From contig JACKDJ010000034.1 of NCBI GenBank assembly GCA_020633625.1, forward strand, positions 1-39,079: 39,079 nucleotides of DNA. Direction: 5' to 3'. A model generated the notes under the pieces. The model did no database searches and had not been told where the DNA came from. It saw only the letters and a program-made list of their open reading frames with translations. Shown piece by piece: positions 8,001 to 16,234 of the stretch (position 1 is the first letter of the stretch; each line of letters starts with the position of its first letter). The DNA is from Myxococcales bacterium (GTDB taxonomy: Bacteria; Myxococcota_A; Bradymonadia; REDH01). The translations under genes were made by a program, and so were the position numbers.

Positions 8001-9582
8001 CGACGGCGAACGTGGTCCCGGCGAGCGCGAGACCGGCGCCGGCGGCGTAGGTCGTGTCGTCGTCGGTCTCGCAGGTGACGGTGCCGTTCGCGGCGACCGC
8101 GCGGATCGAGCTTCCTGCGGGGCAGCTCGAGCCGACGCGGGCCTGGATGACGCCGGTGTTCACGCTGAACGAGGTGCCGGTCAGCGCGAGGCCGGTGCCG
8201 GCCGTGTAGGTGGTGTTGGTGTCGTCGTCGACCTCGCAGGTCACCGTGCCGTCTTCGGCGATCGCGTTGATCGCCGAGCCGGGCGGGCAGACGCCGCCGA
8301 CGCGAGACTGGACCGTCGTGGCGTCGACCGAGAACGTGGTCCCCGTGAGCGTGAGGCCAGCGCCTGCGCCGTAGGTGGTGTCGGTGTCGTCGTCGACCTC
8401 GCAGGTGACGGAGCCGTCTTCGGCGATCGCGCTGATCGACGAGCCGGCCGGGCACGCGCCCGAGACGCGTGTCTGCACGGCGGTCGCGTCGACCGAGAAC
8501 GTGGTCCCGGCGAGCGCGAGGCCGGCGCCGGCGGCGTAGGTGGTGTCGGTGTCGTCGTCGACCTCGCAGGTGACGGAGCCGTCTTCGGCGATCGCGCTGA
8601 TCGACGAGCCGGCCGGGCACGCGCCGACGACGCGCGCCTGCACTACCGTGGCGTCGACCGCGAACGTGTCTCCGGCGAGCGTCAGCCCTGCGCCGGCGGC
8701 GTAGGTGGTGTCGGTGTCGTCGTCGAGCTCGCAGTCCACCGTTCCGTCGGCGTTGATCGCGCGGATCGACGAGCCCTCGGGGCACGTCGAGGCGACGCGC
8801 GCCTGGGCGACCGTGAGGTCGAGGTCGAGCGTGACGCTGCCGGTGTCGCCACCGCCCAGCAGCCCTGCGCCGGCGACGACGGCCTCGATGTCGCCGGTCT
8901 CTGCGGCCGGAGCGGCGCACGTCGGCGTCCCGTCTTCACCGACGCCGACGAGGAACTCGCCGGTGGGGCAGGCAGCGGTCAGGCGAGCCTGCACGGCGGT
9001 GAAGTCGACGCCGAACAGCGTGTCGACGAGCGACAGGCCGGCGCCCGCGTCGTAGGTGGTGTCGTTGTCGCCGTCGGCCAGGTCGGCCGGGATGTCGCCG
9101 ATGTCGCCCCACGAGTGGGTGTGGTCGGCGCGGGCGAAGTCGTCGACGCCAAGGCCATCGAGCGTGGTCGCCTCGTTCGCGAAGCCCGCGTACTCGGCGA
9201 ACGCGGCGAACGGCGTCGTGCCGACGCGGACGGGGTTCGTCTCGTCGTCGCCGTCGATCGTCATCGTGAGCCACAGGTCGTGGTTGTCACGGAAGACTTC
9301 GAGCGGCAGCGCGGTGGTCTCGCCGAGGTAGATCGAGAACACGCCGTTGCTGACGGGCACCGTGCGCGACTCCGTCCAGACGGACGTCGTCGCGAGCTCG
9401 TCGGAGTACAGCGTGAACAGGACCGTGATGTCGCCGTCGACCGGCCCGGTCGCGCGGTCGGCGAGGTAGCCCTGCAGGGGGATGAGCCCGGGCGGGGAGG
9501 CGGCGGCCGAAGACGGCACGGCGAGAGACGCCGATGCCGAGACGAACGCGATCGCGAGGGCACGCAGCAGTTGCTTCTTCAT
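5078..9582 (-). CDS. Giant secreted repeat protein, tail-fibre-like, with five apparent frameshifts
   Basis: Read through five single-base indels (about 7512 extra, 6150 missing, 5404 missing, 5317 missing, 5215 extra) this is a protein of about 1,500 residues. It has a signal peptide (MKKQLLRALAIAFVSASAS...), then an N-terminal domain (about 30-150) with LQGYLADRATGPVDG and TPFAAFAEYAGFANEATTLDG. That domain is common at the head of bacterial surface proteins with phage-tail-fibre-like repeats. About 20 repeats of 55-57 residues follow, each with GLxLxGTTFxV, VQxRV, two Cys (CPAGSS and VTCE) and an Asp-rich link. A non-repeat C-terminus ends KLVLY at TGA 5080-5078. It is probably a long surface fibre or adhesin. 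It follows a small lipoprotein gene that stops at 9636; the alternative start at 9639 overlaps that stop (ATGA) and would suit translational coupling. Confidence 0.72.
5600..9070 (-). repeat. About 20 tandem coding repeats of 165-171 bp
   Basis: The repeats lie inside the fibre gene. The spacing is 171 bp between the copies at about 7081 and 7252, and 165 bp between those at about 8402 and 8567. The copies at about 6.4-7.8 kb are nearly identical at the DNA level (an identical stretch of about 80 bp occurs at both 7066 and 7237), while copies at both ends are more diverged. This pattern suggests expansion or homogenisation from the middle, and makes copy number uncertain in an assembly. Confidence 0.85.
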
Positions 9583-9635
9583 CGGGGAGCTCTGGCTCGT
9601 GGAACGGCGGAGAGTGCGAGGCGTGAGGAGGCGGG

Positions 9636-10112
9636 TCATTCGGAGCCCTCGGGCGGCGCGGCGGGCGGCGCCGGGGCAGGAGGAGCGACCTCGAAGCGGG
9701 TGCTCGTCGCTGGCGCAGACGGACCGGGGCCGCCGATGATCACGGTGCCGAAGAACCGTGAAGAGACGACGCTACCCCCGCCCGCGGTCAGCGCAGACAC
9801 GTTGGTCTGAGGCAGCGGAAGATCGGGCTCGACGTCGATGTCGGGCTCGACATCCGGGTCCGGCTCGACGTCCGGATCGGGCTCGACGTCGGCATCCGGC
9901 TCGACGTCCGGATCGGGCTCGACGTCCGGGTCTGGTGCGACGTCGGCGTCCGGGCCGACATCGGTCCCGCCGCCGTCAGACTCGGCGTCACCGCCGGTGT
10001 CGCGCTCCTCGGAGCCGCCGCTGCAGGCGCCAACGGGGCCCGCCACGAGGGCGAGGACAGCGAGCGCGCGCAAGAGGCGCCTCGCATCGAAAACTCGAAG
10101 TTGTTGGAGCAT
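9636..10112 (-). CDS. Small lipoprotein with Asp-Pro-Val-Glu repeat linker, partner of the fibre gene
   Basis: A 158-residue protein with a lipoprotein signal peptide: MLQQLRVFDARRLLRALAVLALVAGPVGAC, lipid attached at Cys30. A rod-like linker follows with about seven copies of DPDVEP or close variants. The C-terminal segment LTAGGGSVVSSRFFGTVIIGGP then APATSTRFEV resembles the short beta-rich segments found in secreted proteins encoded beside tail-fibre-like genes. It should sit on a membrane surface with the end domain held away by the acidic linker. The start at 10112 is supported by a promoter whose transcription start would fall near 10172. The gene lies immediately upstream of the fibre gene and they are probably one operon. 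Function unknown. Confidence 0.7.
   Translation of the reverse strand: MLQQLRVFDARRLLRALAVLALVAGPVGACSGGSEERDTGGDAESDGGGTDVGPDADVAPDPDVEPDPDVEPDADVEPDPDVEPDPDVEPDIDVEPDLPLPQTNVSALTAGGGSVVSSRFFGTVIIGGPGPSAPATSTRFEVAPPAPAPPAAPPEGSE
9819..9967 (-). repeat. Imperfect 18-bp codon repeat encoding DPDVEP units
   Basis: A GC-rich imperfect repeat (plus-strand core GGCTCGACGTCCGG) within the small lipoprotein gene. It encodes alternating Asp/Pro/Val/Glu and matches the acidic low-complexity linkers seen after the lipid-bearing Cys in other lipoproteins of this window. Confidence 0.7.
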
Positions 10113-10178
10113 GCGCAGTCTCGGGTGGCTGCAGGCACCCTCGAGGGCGCCAGGACTCACAGTGTTCCCCACACCGTG

Positions 10179-10207
10179 ACGCTACCACCCGAGCTGGCCC
10201 CTGTCTA
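10179..10207 (-). promoter_or_regulatory. Vegetative promoter for the lipoprotein-fibre operon
   Basis: Read on the minus strand: TAGACA (10207-10202), 17-bp spacer, TAGCGT (10184-10179). The start of transcription would be near 10172, leaving a leader of about 60 bases before the ATG at 10112. Confidence 0.6.
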
Positions 10208-10291
10208 CCTGTCGCGATGCGGCCGAGAGACCGAGAGACCCGCCGCTCGCCTCGAATGGCTCGCCGCTCCACACGCGACGCGTGCCACTCA

Positions 10292-10313
10292 GCGCGCCGC
10301 TGTCGCTGCGCGC
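10292..10313 (-). terminator. GC hairpin just after the lipase gene
   Basis: GCGCGC (10292-10297) and GCGCGC (10308-10313) can form a six-pair stem with a ten-base loop, four bases beyond the lipase stop codon. There is no T run, so intrinsic termination is uncertain. The rest of the 10113-10317 gap holds the promoter of the next operon and a small GAGAGACC direct repeat. Confidence 0.25.
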
Positions 10314-10317
10314 CAGC

Positions 10318-11772
10318 TCAGAACCCGGCCGCGCGCAGTCGCCGGACCTCCGAGCGGTAGAACGCCCGGTGGTCGAACGGGTCGCCGTCCGGTGACCCAT
10401 CCGCGATCTGCCCGACCTCGTCGAAGTGGTCGGCGAACACCATTCCGAGCGGCTCGCCCCACGTCATCGAAGCCGTCGGGACGATGCCGTCGTTCTCGCC
10501 GAAGCGCCCGAGCAGCGTGTGGGTCGCGATCAGGAACGCATCCACCGTCTCCCCCGACGAGCTGCGCTGGCAGTCGAACGCCAGAAGCCCGCAGGTCCGG
10601 GCTGACCACGACCAGTACCGCACCCGCGCGTCATCAGGGTTCTCGGCGTTGAACACCTCGATATCGTCGGGGTCGAACGACTGCGCCGACAAGAAGTCGA
10701 ACAGCGCGGCGCCGATGCCGTGGTGCGGGGTCGCGACCGTCGTGATCGACGCGACGCGGTCGCCATACCCCATCGTCGAGACCAGGTAGCGCGCGTCGAG
10801 TCCGCCCTGACTGTGCGCGATGATGTTCACCGCCCGCGCGCCGGTCTCGTCCAACACCGCGTCGATCTGAGGCGCGAGCTGGGCCGCGCGGTCCGACGAG
10901 GTCGCGATCGCGTCCATCACCGGTGTGTAGACGTCGTAGCCGGCAGCGCGCAGTGGGTCGCGGATGTCGTAGAAGTAGTCGAGCACGCCAAAGTAGCTGT
11001 CCACGCCGGCGTACCCGTGCACGAGCACAACCGGGAACCGTGTCGCTTCGAGCTCGCAGCCTTCGACACACACCGCCCGCGCCCGGACGACGTCGTCGAC
11101 GCGCGCATCCTCACGCTCGACCACAACAAACTGTTCGCCTGCGACCGCAGCGATGAGCTCGAGCTCCAGGTGCGCGGCCTCGCCCGCTACCTCCGTACGA
11201 CCTGCCGCTGGTGGTGTCTCGCCGGGGCGACCGAAGCGTGGGCCGTACGCGAAGAGCCGCGCATCGGCCGGCGCGTCGTCGACCTCGATGCGCCAATGTG
11301 CGCCGCGCGGCATGACCAGCACCAGCGCGCCCGGCGCACAGCGAGGGAGCGTCGCGTCCGACCAGTCCGCGCCCGGCTCGAGCTCGGCCACGCGCTCGGC
11401 CGTGCCGCGTTCGGTGCACCGCGGCCGTTCGGGATCCTCGCGGTCGGCTTCGCCGATCGCGTCACCTTGCGGGTCGCCATCGGCCGCGTCGGTCCCAGCC
11501 CCGGAGTCGGCCGTGTCCGCGTCGGCGGGTTCGTCCGCGACGCCATCGTCGGCGTCTGCCACGGCGTCGCCGCCGTCCACGCCGAGGTCGCCGCCCCCGT
11601 CAGAGTCGCCTACGTCGCTCGTCGCGCCTTCATCGCCAACCGCGTCGCCCGTTGTGCTGGCGTCGGGGGCGGGGTCGTCGCCGCCGCTGCCGCCGGTCGA
11701 CGTCTCGTCGCCGCAGCCCGCGAGAGCGATCGCCACCGCGGCGACCACGAGCCCCCGGCTGCGCCTCTTCAC
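10318..11772 (-). CDS. Secreted triacylglycerol-lipase-like alpha/beta hydrolase, lipoprotein
   Basis: A 484-residue exported lipase-like enzyme. A GTG start at 11772 gives a short lipoprotein signal (VKRRSRGLVVAAVAIALAGC, lipid at Cys20) and an Asp/Ala/Gly-rich linker (about 21-115). A beta-rich domain (about 116-245) comes before the hydrolase domain. The oxyanion motif is VHGYAG (251-256) and the nucleophile elbow AHSQGG has Ser321. Asp428 in GENDGIVP and His449 in FADHFDEVGQ complete a triad laid out as in Pseudomonas/Burkholderia family I lipases, including DARYLVSTMGYGDRVASITT. Cys394 and Cys401 could form the stabilising disulfide. Its start overlaps the stop of the upstream gene (GTGA), so the two are translationally coupled. 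Confidence 0.85.
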   Translation of the reverse strand: MKRRSRGLVVAAVAIALAGCGDETSTGGSGGDDPAPDASTTGDAVGDEGATSDVGDSDGGGDLGVDGGDAVADADDGVADEPADADTADSGAGTDAADGDPQGDAIGEADREDPERPRCTERGTAERVAELEPGADWSDATLPRCAPGALVLVMPRGAHWRIEVDDAPADARLFAYGPRFGRPGETPPAAGRTEVAGEAAHLELELIAAVAGEQFVVVEREDARVDDVVRARAVCVEGCELEATRFPVVLVHGYAGVDSYFGVLDYFYDIRDPLRAAGYDVYTPVMDAIATSSDRAAQLAPQIDAVLDETGARAVNIIAHSQGGLDARYLVSTMGYGDRVASITTVATPHHGIGAALFDFLSAQSFDPDDIEVFNAENPDDARVRYWSWSARTCGLLAFDCQRSSSGETVDAFLIATHTLLGRFGENDGIVPTASMTWGEPLGMVFADHFDEVGQIADGSPDGDPFDHRAFYRSEVRRLRAAGF

Positions 11773-12260
11773 GGCGCGTCGCCGCAGAGCGGGCACGCGC
11801 CGACGGGGTCCAGGCCCTCGACAGCGAGCCACTGTCGCCATCGCGCCCACTCGGCGCACATCTCGTCGCGCGCCGCATCGTCGACGTGCGCGCGCCAGTC
11901 CGTCTCTCCCTCGCCGCCAGCCGTGGCGTCGCCGCGGATCCGCGCGGCAACGGCCTCGCGCGCAGCTTCGACCGCCGCGTCGCGGAGCGTGTCGCAGCGA
12001 GACTCGAACGACGCCAGACACTGAGCCGCGCCGCGCGACGACGCGTCCTCCGCGACCTCGCGCACCCACGGCACCGACCGGAGTTGGTCCAGGCGCTCCG
12101 TCGCCTCGTAATACCCCGCCTCCGGTGGCCGACCTAGCTCCGGGCAGGCAGTCTCATCTAGCTCTGCCGATGCCGCGCGGACCAGCACCGCGGGTGCGAC
12201 GGCGCTGATCGCAAGGAGAGCCCCGAGCACGGGGAGTCCGATTCTGAGGCGCTTGTTCAA
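11769..12260 (-). CDS. Membrane-anchored or exported protein coupled to the lipase
   Basis: A protein of about 163 residues if started at TTG 12260 (LNKRLRIGLPVLGALLAISAV...). The basic start and one hydrophobic helix form a signal anchor or signal peptide. The exported part is rich in Ala/Glu/Arg helices and has several Cys, ending CPLCGDAP. The promoter at 12290-12318 would start transcription near 12283, ruling out the longer reading from 12371. The position next to a family I-like lipase suggested a lipase-specific foldase, but it is about half the length of Lif proteins and I see no RxxFDY motif. Function unknown. Confidence 0.5.
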   Translation of the reverse strand: MNKRLRIGLPVLGALLAISAVAPAVLVRAASAELDETACPELGRPPEAGYYEATERLDQLRSVPWVREVAEDASSRGAAQCLASFESRCDTLRDAAVEAAREAVAARIRGDATAGGEGETDWRAHVDDAARDEMCAEWARWRQWLAVEGLDPVGACPLCGDAP

Positions 12261-12289
12261 GGTACCGGCGCAAGGCGAGACGAGCCATG

Positions 12290-12318
12290 AGCCTAGTGCG
12301 CCAATGTGGCGACCGCAA
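12290..12318 (-). promoter_or_regulatory. Vegetative promoter for the lipase operon
   Basis: On the minus strand TTGCGG (12318-12313), 17-bp spacer, TAGGCT (12295-12290). Transcription would start near 12283, about 23 bases before the TTG start at 12260. Confidence 0.55.
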
Positions 12319-12369
12319 CATGACGACATGGGCGCGCCCGCCAGCGGCGAGGTCGCCGACCCACGCCTC

Positions 12370-12416
12370 AAAAGCGCCGCGAGGCGCGCGGCTCTGGGAG
12401 CCGGGCGCCTCGCGCG
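12370..12416 (-). terminator. Strong terminator of the beta-propeller gene
   Basis: CGCGAGGCGC (12378-12387) pairs perfectly with GCGCCTCGCG (12405-12414). An inner five-pair stem GGCTC/GAGCC caps a TGG loop. On the minus strand the stem is followed after a few bases by TTTT (12373-12370). It sits about 35 bases beyond the stop of the beta-propeller gene and before the lipase-operon promoter. Confidence 0.6.
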
Positions 12417-12450
12417 AAGGATGCGCAGCCCGATCGGCCGCGCGAGCGGT

Positions 12451-14778
12451 CTAGTAGCGAACCTCGGCGAGCACCTCGTCGAGCGCGTCGGTGGCCGACA
12501 CCGTCAGCCCGAAGTCGCTGATCGCGTAGAGGAAGTCCTCGATGAACACAGAGCGGCGCATCTGGACCCACCAGGGGTACGACCACTCTGCGCAGGCCAT
12601 GTCGACCTCGGGATCACCGACGCGCGTGTCGCCGCAGTAGCGATCGATCGCCATCGGGGAGTGCGACACGCGGCCGGCCTCGTCGACGGAGTCCTCGGTC
12701 ACGTGGAAGACCACAACACCCGAGAAGTGCGAGTAGGCGTCGGAGGTCGCGCTCCAGTCCTCGATGTTGACGGGGATCGCGAGCAGGCCGCGGCTCTCGT
12801 AGAACGTGAACGCGTGGTGGTCGTACTCAGCCTCGGACCACGAGTAGGAGCCGTCGCCGGCCGACAGCGCGAGCTGCGCCGTCCGCGTCGGCGCCGCCGG
12901 GTCCGACACGTCGAACACCGACACCTGCAGACCGCCCACGCGCCCGGTCTCGTCGCCGTCGCGCCCGAGCCCGATCAGGTGGTGGTCGCCGAACGGGTGC
13001 AGGTAGCCGCTGTATCCGGGGATGTGCAGCTCACCGGTCAGCACCGGCGTCGTCGGGTCCGAGAGGTCGAGCGCAAACAGCGGGTCCGTCTGCCGGAACG
13101 TCACGATGTAGCCGCGGTCGCCGAGGAACCGCACCGCGTAGATCTGCTCGGTTGGAGCGATGCCGCGGATTCCGCCGATGACGTCGAGCACGCGTCCGCT
13201 CTGGCGCAGCGTGAACACGTTGTTGGCCTGCACCGTCTCGTCGGTCCGCAGGTCGGTGACGGTCTTGTCGGAGCCGCCGCCGTCGGAGCTGCCTGCGTCC
13301 GGGGCCGGCGCGGCGCCACCGTCCGTCGTCGCCGATCCGGCGTCTGCCTCGACGTCGACCGTGTCGCCCGGGACCGCCACATCGATCGCGACGCCCCAGC
13401 CGAAGTCGGCCGCGTCCGTCGTCGCGACGCGCAAGACGCCGTCGTACTCCGACATCGAGAACTGGTTCAGCAACCAGCCCTCGACCTCACCCGACGCCGA
13501 GTAGGTCGGGATGCCGCCGCCGAGGTCGAACTTGTGGATGTGCGTCTTCGCCACCGCGTCGGTCGGTCGCGCCCAGCTCCACCAGCGCGAGTCCTGCGCG
13601 ACGTAGAGCGAGGTCTGCGAGCCGTAGACCTGGTAGCCGCTCGCGAGCAGGCCGACGCCCGCCGGCACCGGAGCCTCGGGGTCGAAGCCGACGACCGCCA
13701 GCACGCCAGCGCCGGACTGGACCGCCGGGTGCATCATCTGGCCGCACGCGAACAGGTCCGCGCGGCCATCGGCGTCGCGTACGTCCGGGATGACGGCGGC
13801 GCGACCCTCGCGGGCGACGTAATCGGCGATGATCGGCTCGATCGCCGCGCGGAACTCCGCGGCCGCCGCGTCACGCTCCTCGGTGGTCGCGTCCCAGTCG
13901 AGCGACGGGTACTCGACCCCCGACAGCGCGTCGTAGAGGCCGGTGCCGGCCGACCCGAGGATGTCGCTGTTTAGCACGAGGAAGACCTTCCCATCGACGA
14001 GCCGCGCGTTCGCGACGTAGCCCTCGACGTCGAACATCTCGGCCACCGTCGGCGACGTCGGGTCCGACACGTCGACGATCGTGACGCGCGTGCCCGAGAA
14101 CCAGGCGCCGTCGTCCAATGGGTCCGGCGTCGGCTCGACGACGTCGCCGCCCGCGTCGTCGGGGCGGCCCTCGTCTGGCGCAGGGGTCGGGACTCCGGGC
14201 TCGCTCGAGCCGCCGCCGCTCGGGTAGCTGCCCGTGCTGATCTGCGTGAGGAGCACCAGGCGGTCGCCTTCGAGGAACATCTGCTGGCCCCACCCGGTCA
14301 GCGGCAGCGTCGCGACCTCGTGGGCCTCTTCCGCCGGCCACGAGTCCACGACCGTGAGCTGCGACCCGTTCACGACGTACATGTAGTCGCCGTCGGTCTT
14401 CACGAGGTCGGGCTCGTCGACGCCGACCTCCTGGTTGTTCGTCCCCGTGAAGTCGGTCGGCGAGCCGCCGCCGGACTCGCTCGGCGCGGCGACCCCGCCG
14501 TCCGTCGCCGTGTCCTCGACGCCGCCGCGGATGGGCACGCCGAAGCCATACCCGTAGCCGTATCCATACGCGTACGCATCGACCAAGCTCGTCGTCGCGA
14601 GGTCGGTCAGGTACGTATCGAGGTCGTCGCACGAGTCGAACGACGCGAGCGATGCCGAGTAGGTCGCGGCCTTCGGCGTCGACTCGGGGTCCTCGTTGCA
14701 GGCCGACGCGGCGAACGCAGACAGCGCCGCCGTCGCGACGATCCAGAGCCGGGGTCCGTTGGATTTCTGAGTCTTCAT
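12451..14778 (-). CDS. Secreted lipoprotein with C-terminal beta-propeller domain
   Basis: A 775-residue lipoprotein (lipid at Cys27 after LSAFAASAC). Most of it matches the 'secreted protein with C-terminal beta-propeller' family (Beta_propel). The diagnostic stretch TNNQEVGVDEPDLVKTDGDY begins near residue 113, followed by repeated blades of the form VTIVDVSDPTSP and VFDVSDPAAP and a closing region VNIEDWSATSD. Long Gly/Asp/Ser/Pro-rich insertions lie in surface loops (about 84-112 and two later ones), and a run of alternating Tyr-Gly (about 70-80) comes before the propeller. Such proteins are surface or periplasmic and of unknown ligand; no enzymatic motif is seen. The start at 14778 is backed by a GGAG sequence 9-10 bases upstream. 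It is monocistronic, with its own sigma-54-like promoter and strong terminator. Confidence 0.82.
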   Translation of the reverse strand: MKTQKSNGPRLWIVATAALSAFAASACNEDPESTPKAATYSASLASFDSCDDLDTYLTDLATTSLVDAYAYGYGYGYGFGVPIRGGVEDTATDGGVAAPSESGGGSPTDFTGTNNQEVGVDEPDLVKTDGDYMYVVNGSQLTVVDSWPAEEAHEVATLPLTGWGQQMFLEGDRLVLLTQISTGSYPSGGGSSEPGVPTPAPDEGRPDDAGGDVVEPTPDPLDDGAWFSGTRVTIVDVSDPTSPTVAEMFDVEGYVANARLVDGKVFLVLNSDILGSAGTGLYDALSGVEYPSLDWDATTEERDAAAAEFRAAIEPIIADYVAREGRAAVIPDVRDADGRADLFACGQMMHPAVQSGAGVLAVVGFDPEAPVPAGVGLLASGYQVYGSQTSLYVAQDSRWWSWARPTDAVAKTHIHKFDLGGGIPTYSASGEVEGWLLNQFSMSEYDGVLRVATTDAADFGWGVAIDVAVPGDTVDVEADAGSATTDGGAAPAPDAGSSDGGGSDKTVTDLRTDETVQANNVFTLRQSGRVLDVIGGIRGIAPTEQIYAVRFLGDRGYIVTFRQTDPLFALDLSDPTTPVLTGELHIPGYSGYLHPFGDHHLIGLGRDGDETGRVGGLQVSVFDVSDPAAPTRTAQLALSAGDGSYSWSEAEYDHHAFTFYESRGLLAIPVNIEDWSATSDAYSHFSGVVVFHVTEDSVDEAGRVSHSPMAIDRYCGDTRVGDPEVDMACAEWSYPWWVQMRRSVFIEDFLYAISDFGLTVSATDALDEVLAEVRY

Positions 14779-14874
14779 CTGTCGATTCTCCGTCGGGGAG
14801 TGGAACCTGGAGGCCGATTCTGCGGCGGTTGCGCGGGCCGAGCAGCCAGTCGACCGAACTCGAGATGATGAATC

Positions 14875-14890
14875 TGCACGCACCGTGCCA
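14875..14890 (-). promoter_or_regulatory. Sigma-54-type promoter for the beta-propeller gene
   Basis: On the minus strand TGGCACGGTGCGTGCA (14890-14875) matches TGGCAC-N5-TTGCA with one mismatch, and the invariant GG and GC are ten bases apart as required. The leader to the ATG at 14778 would be about 85 bases. The rest of the 306-bp divergent gap (14779-15084) shows no gene and no convincing promoter for the CAP gene. Confidence 0.45.
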
Positions 14891-15084
14891 GCTCATGGGG
14901 TCGGTGGGGCTCGGGTCCAACGACGGATCCGACGCTCGCGCGGTCGCCCCATCGTCCGGGGAAGGCACGACCCCGCGCTGCGTCACGCCGACGCGCCCGA
15001 CGCGCCGCGTCGCAGCTCTGGCTTCCTTCAGATCGCCACGTCCGCTATCAGCACCCCCCTGGCTCGCCCCGAGACGCGCAGACA

Positions 15085-16209
15085 ATGACCCAGATTCGCC
15101 CCTCACTCGCCCCTCACGCGCTCCTCGCCCTCGCCGCGCTGCTCGGCTCCGCCTGCGGCGACGACGTGAACCCGTGGGGATTCCTCGGCTTCGGTGACGC
15201 CGGAATCGACGCCGCCGATGGTGACGTCGGCTTCGGTGGAGACACCGCCGGCAGCAGCGACGCCGGTGTCCGCGACACGGGCGCTGGCGGCGACGCCGCC
15301 GCTGACGAAGCTGGCCCTGAGACGTGCGGCGAGAACGAGCACCTCGACGCGGGCGAGTGCCTCTGCGACGAGGGGTTCCTCCGCACCGCGCGCGGCTGCC
15401 TCCCCCTACCCGACACCGATCCCGAGACACGCACAGTGGCGCAGCTCTGCGCACGGTGGACGGCCGACTACCCCGAGCGAGCGCGGACGATCTACACGCC
15501 CGGTCCTACACGCTGCGATCCGGGCACGATCGATCCGACCGCGCACGAAGACGCGATGAGGCGCCTGAACCTCTTCCGCTGGCTCGTCGGCCTGGAGCCC
15601 GCCTCGGAGAACGCCGCCAACGCGCGCCTCGCGCAGTACGCGTCCGTCATGTTCGCCGTGAACGACCAGCTCTCACACTTTCCGCCCACGAGCTGGGACT
15701 GCTACACGGCTGAGGGCGCAGAGGCCGCCGGCTCGAGCAACATCGCATGGGGCTACTCGACGGCCGCGTCGACGGTCGACGGGTACGTCGGCGACGAAGG
15801 CGTGCCGAGCCTCGGCCACCGTCGCTGGTGCCTCTTCCCCGACCTCGATGATGTCGGCTTTGGCCACTACGACGACGGCGGCGCGATGTGGTCCTTCGGC
15901 TCGACGTCGCGGCCGCGCGTCGACTTCGTCGGCTACCCGCCGCCGGGCCCCGTCCCGACCTCCGCGATCATGGGCGAGTGGTCATTCTCGACCGACGCCT
16001 CGCTCTCGGGCGCGACGATCGAGGTGACGGACCTCGCGACCGGTTCCTCTGTGCCTCTCACGCAAGACCTGAAGGACAGCGGGTACGGCCAAGAGACGAT
16101 CGGCTACACGCCTTCGCGCCGCGCCCGGACCGGCGACCGGTTCGAGATCACCGTGACCCGCGGGAGCCAGGTCTGGAGCTACGAGACCGAGTTCGTCTCG
16201 TGCCCTTGA
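15085..16209 (+). CDS. CAP/SCP-domain lipoprotein
   Basis: A 374-residue lipoprotein (MTQIRPSLAPHALLALAALLGSAC, lipid at Cys24). It has an Asp/Gly/Ala-rich linker (about 27-80) and an EGF-like segment (CGENEHLDAGECLCDEGF, about 81-98). The CAP-superfamily domain spans about 150-260: HEDAMRRLNLFRWLVGL, LAQYASVMFAVNDQLSH, SSNIAWGYST, and SLGHRRWCLFP near its end. The residues LSHFPP and LGHRRWC correspond to the conserved His positions of bacterial SCP-like proteins. The C-terminal part is beta-rich and ends in an antiparallel WSYETEFVSC. CAP proteins are secreted; their activity in bacteria is largely unknown. It converges with hemL 25 bases downstream. Confidence 0.82.
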   Translation: MTQIRPSLAPHALLALAALLGSACGDDVNPWGFLGFGDAGIDAADGDVGFGGDTAGSSDAGVRDTGAGGDAAADEAGPETCGENEHLDAGECLCDEGFLRTARGCLPLPDTDPETRTVAQLCARWTADYPERARTIYTPGPTRCDPGTIDPTAHEDAMRRLNLFRWLVGLEPASENAANARLAQYASVMFAVNDQLSHFPPTSWDCYTAEGAEAAGSSNIAWGYSTAASTVDGYVGDEGVPSLGHRRWCLFPDLDDVGFGHYDDGGAMWSFGSTSRPRVDFVGYPPPGPVPTSAIMGEWSFSTDASLSGATIEVTDLATGSSVPLTQDLKDSGYGQETIGYTPSRRARTGDRFEITVTRGSQVWSYETEFVSCP

Positions 16210-16234
16210 GCCGCCGACAGCCGCTCCGCGCCGG

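Noticed and set aside
5600..9070. Regular repeats as a CRISPR array
   Set aside because: Period is 165-171 bp, in frame and coding, with no spacer structure and no cas genes.
9582..9639. Fibre gene start at 9639 (ATGA overlap with the lipoprotein stop)
   Set aside because: The signal peptide fits MKKQLL at 9582 much better; kept only as an alternative.
7393..9810. Long plus-strand open frame opposite the fibre gene
   Set aside because: It mirrors the repeat array, is Gly/Asp/Arg low complexity with no recognisable domain, and lies antisense to a gene with a signal peptide and conserved domains.
11769..12260. Lipase-specific foldase (Lif)
   Set aside because: Too short and without the RxxFDY motif.
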